Below, piece after piece: positions 59,962 through 64,000 of a DNA stretch of 64,000 nucleotides. The notes under the pieces were generated by a model. The model made no database searches, was not told where the DNA came from, and worked only from the letters and a program-made list of their open reading frames with translations. Made by a program: the position numbers and the translations under genes. The stretch is from positions 7,340,718 to 7,404,717 of the forward strand of contig OZ017768.1 in the NCBI GenBank assembly GCA_963969345.1, in the 5' to 3' direction. Within the stretch, counting starts at the first letter, position 1; the number at the start of each line of letters is the position of its first letter. This DNA is from Turbatrix aceti (Eukaryota; Nematoda; Chromadorea; Rhabditida; Panagrolaimidae).

Positions 59962-60503
59962 ACTTTCTTTTTTGGCTGGTGGCTGTTTTGTAACCGTTTT
60001 TTGTATTCAACTTGATTTGGCGTTGACTTTTTTGCCTTCGACGGCGATAAATAATTTTGACAACGAGTTGCGTGTCTTGAAGCGAAAAAAAAATTATTGG
60101 AGAAAAAAAAGTTACTTTTTACTAAAAAAAATTACCTAAAACTCAAACGTGGAATTTTACGAAAACCCTGTCATCTGAAATTTTCAAAAAAGCGCAACTG
60201 CAATTGTAAAATGGTCTCGAGACGAAAATTATCCGTTTTCGCGGAAGTCAGACCTAATTTTTCTGCGTTGTGTCAGTCCTAAACAGGGTGGCGAAACTCC
60301 CATGGGAATTAGAAATAAGGGAATTATCCCATGGGAGTCCCCGGGGGTATTTTTTGGTACGTTTAAAAAAGTACATGTTTATACAAAAAAGGTATCCAAA
60401 AACACAATGTAATAAAATTAACACGTTTTTTTTTCCTTCAACCTGATATATCATGATATCAAAAAAACGGTATCAGATAAACACCAGTACAGCTCGACGT
60501 TTC
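59962..60503. other. Intergenic region with a possible transposon remnant
   Basis: At 60284 a CAGGGTGGCGAAACTCCC sequence begins. It is followed by an inverted repeat, ACTCCCATGGGAATT with AATTATCCCATGGGAGT about 35 bp on (60296-60341), and looks like the end of a DNA element. The matching far terminus is not found. No gene is seen. Confidence 0.4.
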
Positions 60504-61205
60504 TTATTTCGCAAGGCGCCAGGTCTCTTTAGTCCAATTCATGCTGTCGATCGTCAAGTTCATTTTACGCATTGCGAACATTCCCAACACGTTCGCTTCC
60601 TTGAAATGGCTATGTGAGAGGTTGCATTCGATAACAGAACTTTCATCCTAAAATGAGAAATTTGAATCATTGACGTCATTTGTGCTTCCTAACATCTGGT
60701 CTAATGATAACTAACCACTGAGTGATGGTGAAATAAAAAAAAATAAAAAAATAAAGAAAATAAAAACAGTTGAAAGTACAAAAACTAAACCTGAATGGCG
60801 ACAGGAAGAGACGAAGGAATCGCGTCAGAGCCGGTGAGTTTGCTTATCGTTTTCTCGTCGAGGAATGTGCAATTCGATCCCGTGTCGACCAGGAACCACA
60901 CTTTGACGATTGGCGCATTAGGCTTATTGGCACGACGACAGTTGAGGCACACCATCAAACGATTATTTGGTCCAAAAATAACGCCTTGAACGGGGAATGC
61001 TGGCGATGAGAATGCTCCAACACTGAGATTCTCAATTCCAGTGTAGTCGCCGAGCTAAAAACCATAAAGGATTAGAAATAACAAGAAAAAATTACAACAA
61101 AAAATTATATATTTAATAAAATTAATAATAACTCACATGCTTGAGAAAAGCGTCGTTGACATCCGTCAACATCATATCATGTTGAAACGCCGGCAGTGCT
61201 TCCAT
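60504..61205 (-). CDS. Stand-alone retropepsin-like aspartic protease domain protein
   Basis: Exons 61205-61137, 61054-60791 and 60647-60504 encode 158 residues with phase-0 introns. D80-T81-G82-S83 in [20 protein letters not shown] gives the aspartic protease active-site motif. Fifty residues on, ANVLGMFAM (130-138) matches the second hydrophobic-Gly motif (typically N-hh-G) of retropepsins. There are no gag, reverse transcriptase, integrase or LTR sequences nearby. A Cys pair (C59, C62) precedes the domain. Retropepsins act as homodimers; this one could be an active dimer or a domesticated remnant. The start is the first ATG after an acceptor-like TTTTTTAG ending at 61251; the upstream reverse-strand ORF overlaps the RPA1 leader and is rejected. 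The gene is head-to-head with RPA1. Confidence 0.65.
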
Positions 61206-61481
61206 AATTTCGAACGAGTGCTCCTTGCTGTCAGACGATGTGGAACTCTAAAAAATTTCCTTTGTGCGAGATCACGAAATCACAGGATTTGACGAGTTTG
61301 CAAACGGCACGACCAAATCTCAATAAGCGTAATTCTGTGCCGTCCGCGCGTGTGTGTGTGTGCGCGCGCATTTCGTCTTTGTGCAACTTTCGACGCGAAA
61401 CAATTGCTCGTTTGTTTTTCAGGTTGTCGAGCATTTCACAAGGAACACCTTTATCAACCTTTTGTGCCGTAACCCAGCGAA
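61206..61481. promoter_or_regulatory. Compact bidirectional region between the retropepsin-like gene and RPA1
   Basis: Only 276 bp separate the two start codons. Acceptor-like sites lie close to both (reverse AG at 61251-61252, forward TTTTTCAG ending 61422). A CG/TG alternating tract (GTGTGTGTGTGCGCGCGC) lies at about 61350-61370. I infer a shared promoter with two outrons. Confidence 0.5.
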
Positions 61482-64000
61482 ATGGCACGCTGTGATCCGA
61501 GGCTGTCCAGGGGAGCTATCCACGTAAGTTATTTTTGTCACGTGATTTCTGCTTTAAAATGGGTTTTTTTTCAGTTCCTGGCGACTCAAACATGCCCTCC
61601 TGATTGGCATCCTGTCCTGCAGGTCGCGCTGCTATCAGTCAATCCAAGCGGAGTTCGAATGAAACTCTTTGATGGATTCTTTGCTTATAAATGTGAGTTT
61701 TTTGGGGATTTGGGAAACGATAGAGAAATTTGTATCGTTTCTCCGAAAAGTAACACTGCGCTTTCGGTTTTATGATGTTACTCGGAGTAATATCTAATAT
61801 TGCGTCAGTTTTTGTTACTTTTAGTGCTTGTTTTTATTTTTTTACCTAAAAAACTGTTATTTTGCATAAATATCGTAATTTCAAATATTATTCTGTGTGC
61901 TTTTCAGACTTCTTCATTCCCGATCCCAGCTGTCAGATCCAGCCGTATTCAATTATTCGCGTCAAGAATTTTAGTCTTGGGTGCATTCCGTCGAAAAATA
62001 TTCCGGTTATCAACGTCAACGATTACGACGTCCTTGCCATCGGTCAACCCGTTGACAAGAGCTGGATCAAGTCGACGTACGAATCTCAGGACCCCCAAAT
62101 GGACATCATCGTTCGTCAGCAGGGATTTTCTGCCCGAACCCCTATGAAGCGCGAACCACCGCAGCCCACGCAATCGATGTCCACCGTGCCTCCGAAACGT
62201 CCGGCCCCTGCCGCCACCACGCCTTCCCGGACCCAAACCGGTGGCCAGAGCCAGAATGTCGTCCCTCTCGTCTACCTCACGCCCTACGTCAACAAGTGGC
62301 GCATCTGTGGAATCGTGTCCAACAAGGAGGACGTCAGGGAGGTGAAAAATCCCACCAAACAGCTGAGGGTCATGTCTTTTCACCTCACGGATAATGACAA
62401 CAAGACGATCAAGCTCACGGCTTGGAATGAGGTCGCGGATGAACTCAATACCGTGGTTATGAACGATCAGTGCTACTACATCACCGGGGATGCCGGCTGC
62501 ATCAGGAAGAAGAATGCGAGGTTCAATCCAACGGATCACGATTTTGAGATAACTCTCACGGCGAATTCTTTCGTAGGTTTTAAAAAAACTGGGGTTTTTT
62601 AGATGTTTTTCGGAAAAAAACTGTAATTTGAAACTTTTTTTTATGATTTTGAGATTACTCTCAACGCGATTTTTTTGGGGGTAAAACATGAAAAATCCAA
62701 AATGATTCTTGTATTTTTTCATGTTTTAAAAAAAAAGTGGGGTTTTCGGATTTTTTCGATGTATTTCGGAAAAAAACTGTTTTTTTACGTAACAATTCTT
62801 GAAAATAACTTTTTTTTTATGATTTTGGGATTACTCTCAACCCGAATTTTTTGTAGGAAAGAAACTGGTTTTTTTTCAGAAAAAAATTTTTTTTTGAACA
62901 TTTTTCATCTTTTTTTAGGTGGACATCTGTCTGGACCGCGAAGTTGTCGCTCCCAAGTTCCAGCTGCAGCGCTGGATGATCAAAGACGTCAACCCTGGCA
63001 TGTCCTTCGTCGACGTCCTCGCGGTCATCGACAAAGTCGGCGAACTCGAGCAACGGCACTCCAACAAACTCGGCGAGACCTTCAGCAAGCGGGACATCAC
63101 CCTCGTCGACGAATCATGCTCGTCTATCGCGCTCGTCCTCTGGCGTGAAAAAGCGGAATACTTCAACGCGACTGAAGGCGTCGTAGTCGGCATCAAGCAC
63201 GCGACTGTCAAAGAATTCAACGGAGGCGTCTCGCTATCCCCAATCTCGGTAACACAGATTGAACTCAACCCGGATCTACAGGATGCGATGCGGCTCTACA
63301 GCTGGTACGAGGAGCAGCGAGCGTCGGCGACGATTCAGTCGATGACGGCGACGAGCATGAATCAGTCAAACATCGAGCGGGACACGCGATCGCTGTCTGT
63401 GATCCATGAAACGGCAGCGGCGGAGAAGGCGACGTTTTATTTCTTCACAAATGCGATGATCCACGACGTCGCGAGGCGGGACAACATCACGTATCTCGCG
63501 TGCAACGTTTGCAACAAGAAGGTCCTCGATAGCGACGGCAATTACACCTGCGAAAAGTGCCAGCGGACTGTTGCACAGCCAAACTGCAGGTATAATTTTA
63601 CGCTTGCAATCACCGATGGAACGCAGTCGTTCTACGTGACTGCGTTCGACGAAGTAGCCAAGGAGATTCTCGGCTACACCGCGACCGAGATGAACAACTT
63701 CAAATTGACTAATGTGAGTTTTTTTTGGGGTTGGCGGCGTCAAAAGAACAAAAAGTAACAAAAACGTGCGTAAAAGGTGGAATAACGATATGTGAACAAA
63801 AAACGGGGGTAAACGTAATAAAGTAATGTTCACTGTACCGTAAACGTTATATCGTTACTTTTTTGAATTTTTTTCGTTGTGAGAACTAACAAAAACGCTA
63901 TCGTTTTCATTTGTTACGTTTTTTTGCGTTTTTTTGACGTTTTTTATCTCTTTTTTTTTGCATTTTTAGCCCACTTTTTACCGACAAATAGTCAACGATA
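61482..64000 (+). CDS. RPA1: Replication protein A 70-kDa subunit (RPA1), 3' end beyond window
   Basis: Single-stranded DNA-binding subunit used in replication, repair and recombination. Exons 61482-61523, 61575-61692, 61908-62572, 62919-63713 and 63970 onward; about 550 of roughly 610 residues are visible. The N-terminal OB fold includes PVLQVALLSVNPSG and IPVINVNDYDVL. A Pro/Thr/Gln-rich linker precedes DNA-binding domain A (LTPYVNKWRICGIVSNKEDV, KLTAWNEVADEL). Domain B begins in exon 4 (DICLDREVVAPKF, MSFVDVLAVIDKVGEL, LVLWREKAEYF). Domain C holds the zinc ribbon CNVCNKKVLDSDGNYTCEKC. The start follows a TTTTTCAG (AG at 61421-61422), with 59 bp of leader. The rest of domain C lies past the right edge. 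Confidence 0.95.

Noticed and set aside
61231..61488. 85-codon reverse-strand ORF extending the retropepsin gene upstream
   Set aside because: It overlaps the start of RPA1, and the sequence just before 61250 is a T-rich acceptor, so it is read as outron rather than coding.

Overview
This is a gene-rich piece of an animal nuclear genome, most likely a nematode. The genes are spliced (GTGAG-type donors, T-rich acceptors ending TTTTAG or TTTTCAG). Several start codons sit 10-20 bp downstream of a splice-acceptor-like sequence with no obvious upstream exon, which is what spliced-leader trans-splicing would leave. The ribosomal protein at the left edge resembles nematode RPL-20/L18a most closely. 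The species cannot be named from sequence alone.

Layout, left to right: RPL18A (-, cut by the window edge); a very long condensin kleisin resembling CAP-H2 (+); an ArfGAP GIT protein (-); the PP2A activator PTPA (-); a five-finger C2H2 protein (+); a small single-pass membrane protein (-); the C-terminal half of a BIRC6/BRUCE-like ubiquitin-conjugating enzyme (-); about 12.7 kb without a convincing gene; a membrane-anchored carboxylesterase-like protein whose nucleophile serine is replaced by glycine (+); a small secreted protein whose only intron carries a 3.35 kb transposon (-); a 4.2 kb Mutator-like transposon coding for transposase plus an OTU-type peptidase domain (-); a proline-rich and a lysine-rich protein of unknown function (+,+); alpha-tubulin (-); an unrecognised 507-residue protein (+); a stand-alone retropepsin-like protein (-); and RPA1 (+, cut by the right edge). 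Four head-to-head gene pairs share short upstream regions: RPL18A/CAP-H2, PTPA/zinc finger, tubulin/507-residue protein, retropepsin/RPA1.

The accessory content is mainly DNA transposons and fold-back repeats. The best supported is the Mutator-like element (252-bp terminal inverted repeats, 9-bp target duplication, FLYWCH-like finger, MULE transposase C-terminal part, OTU domain). Others are a 1.56 kb Tc1/mariner-like palindrome with TA duplication, a 3.35 kb TA-flanked element holding its own 1.3 kb palindrome and cysteine-rich exons, a family of about 0.5 kb palindromic MITEs mostly in introns, and a GC-rich hAT-type MITE with an 8-bp duplication nested inside one of them. A nearly identical 194-bp inverted copy of a CAP-H2 exon/intron boundary lies just past that gene.

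Exon boundaries were worked out by hand from splice consensus and frame continuity; no alignment or expression data were available.
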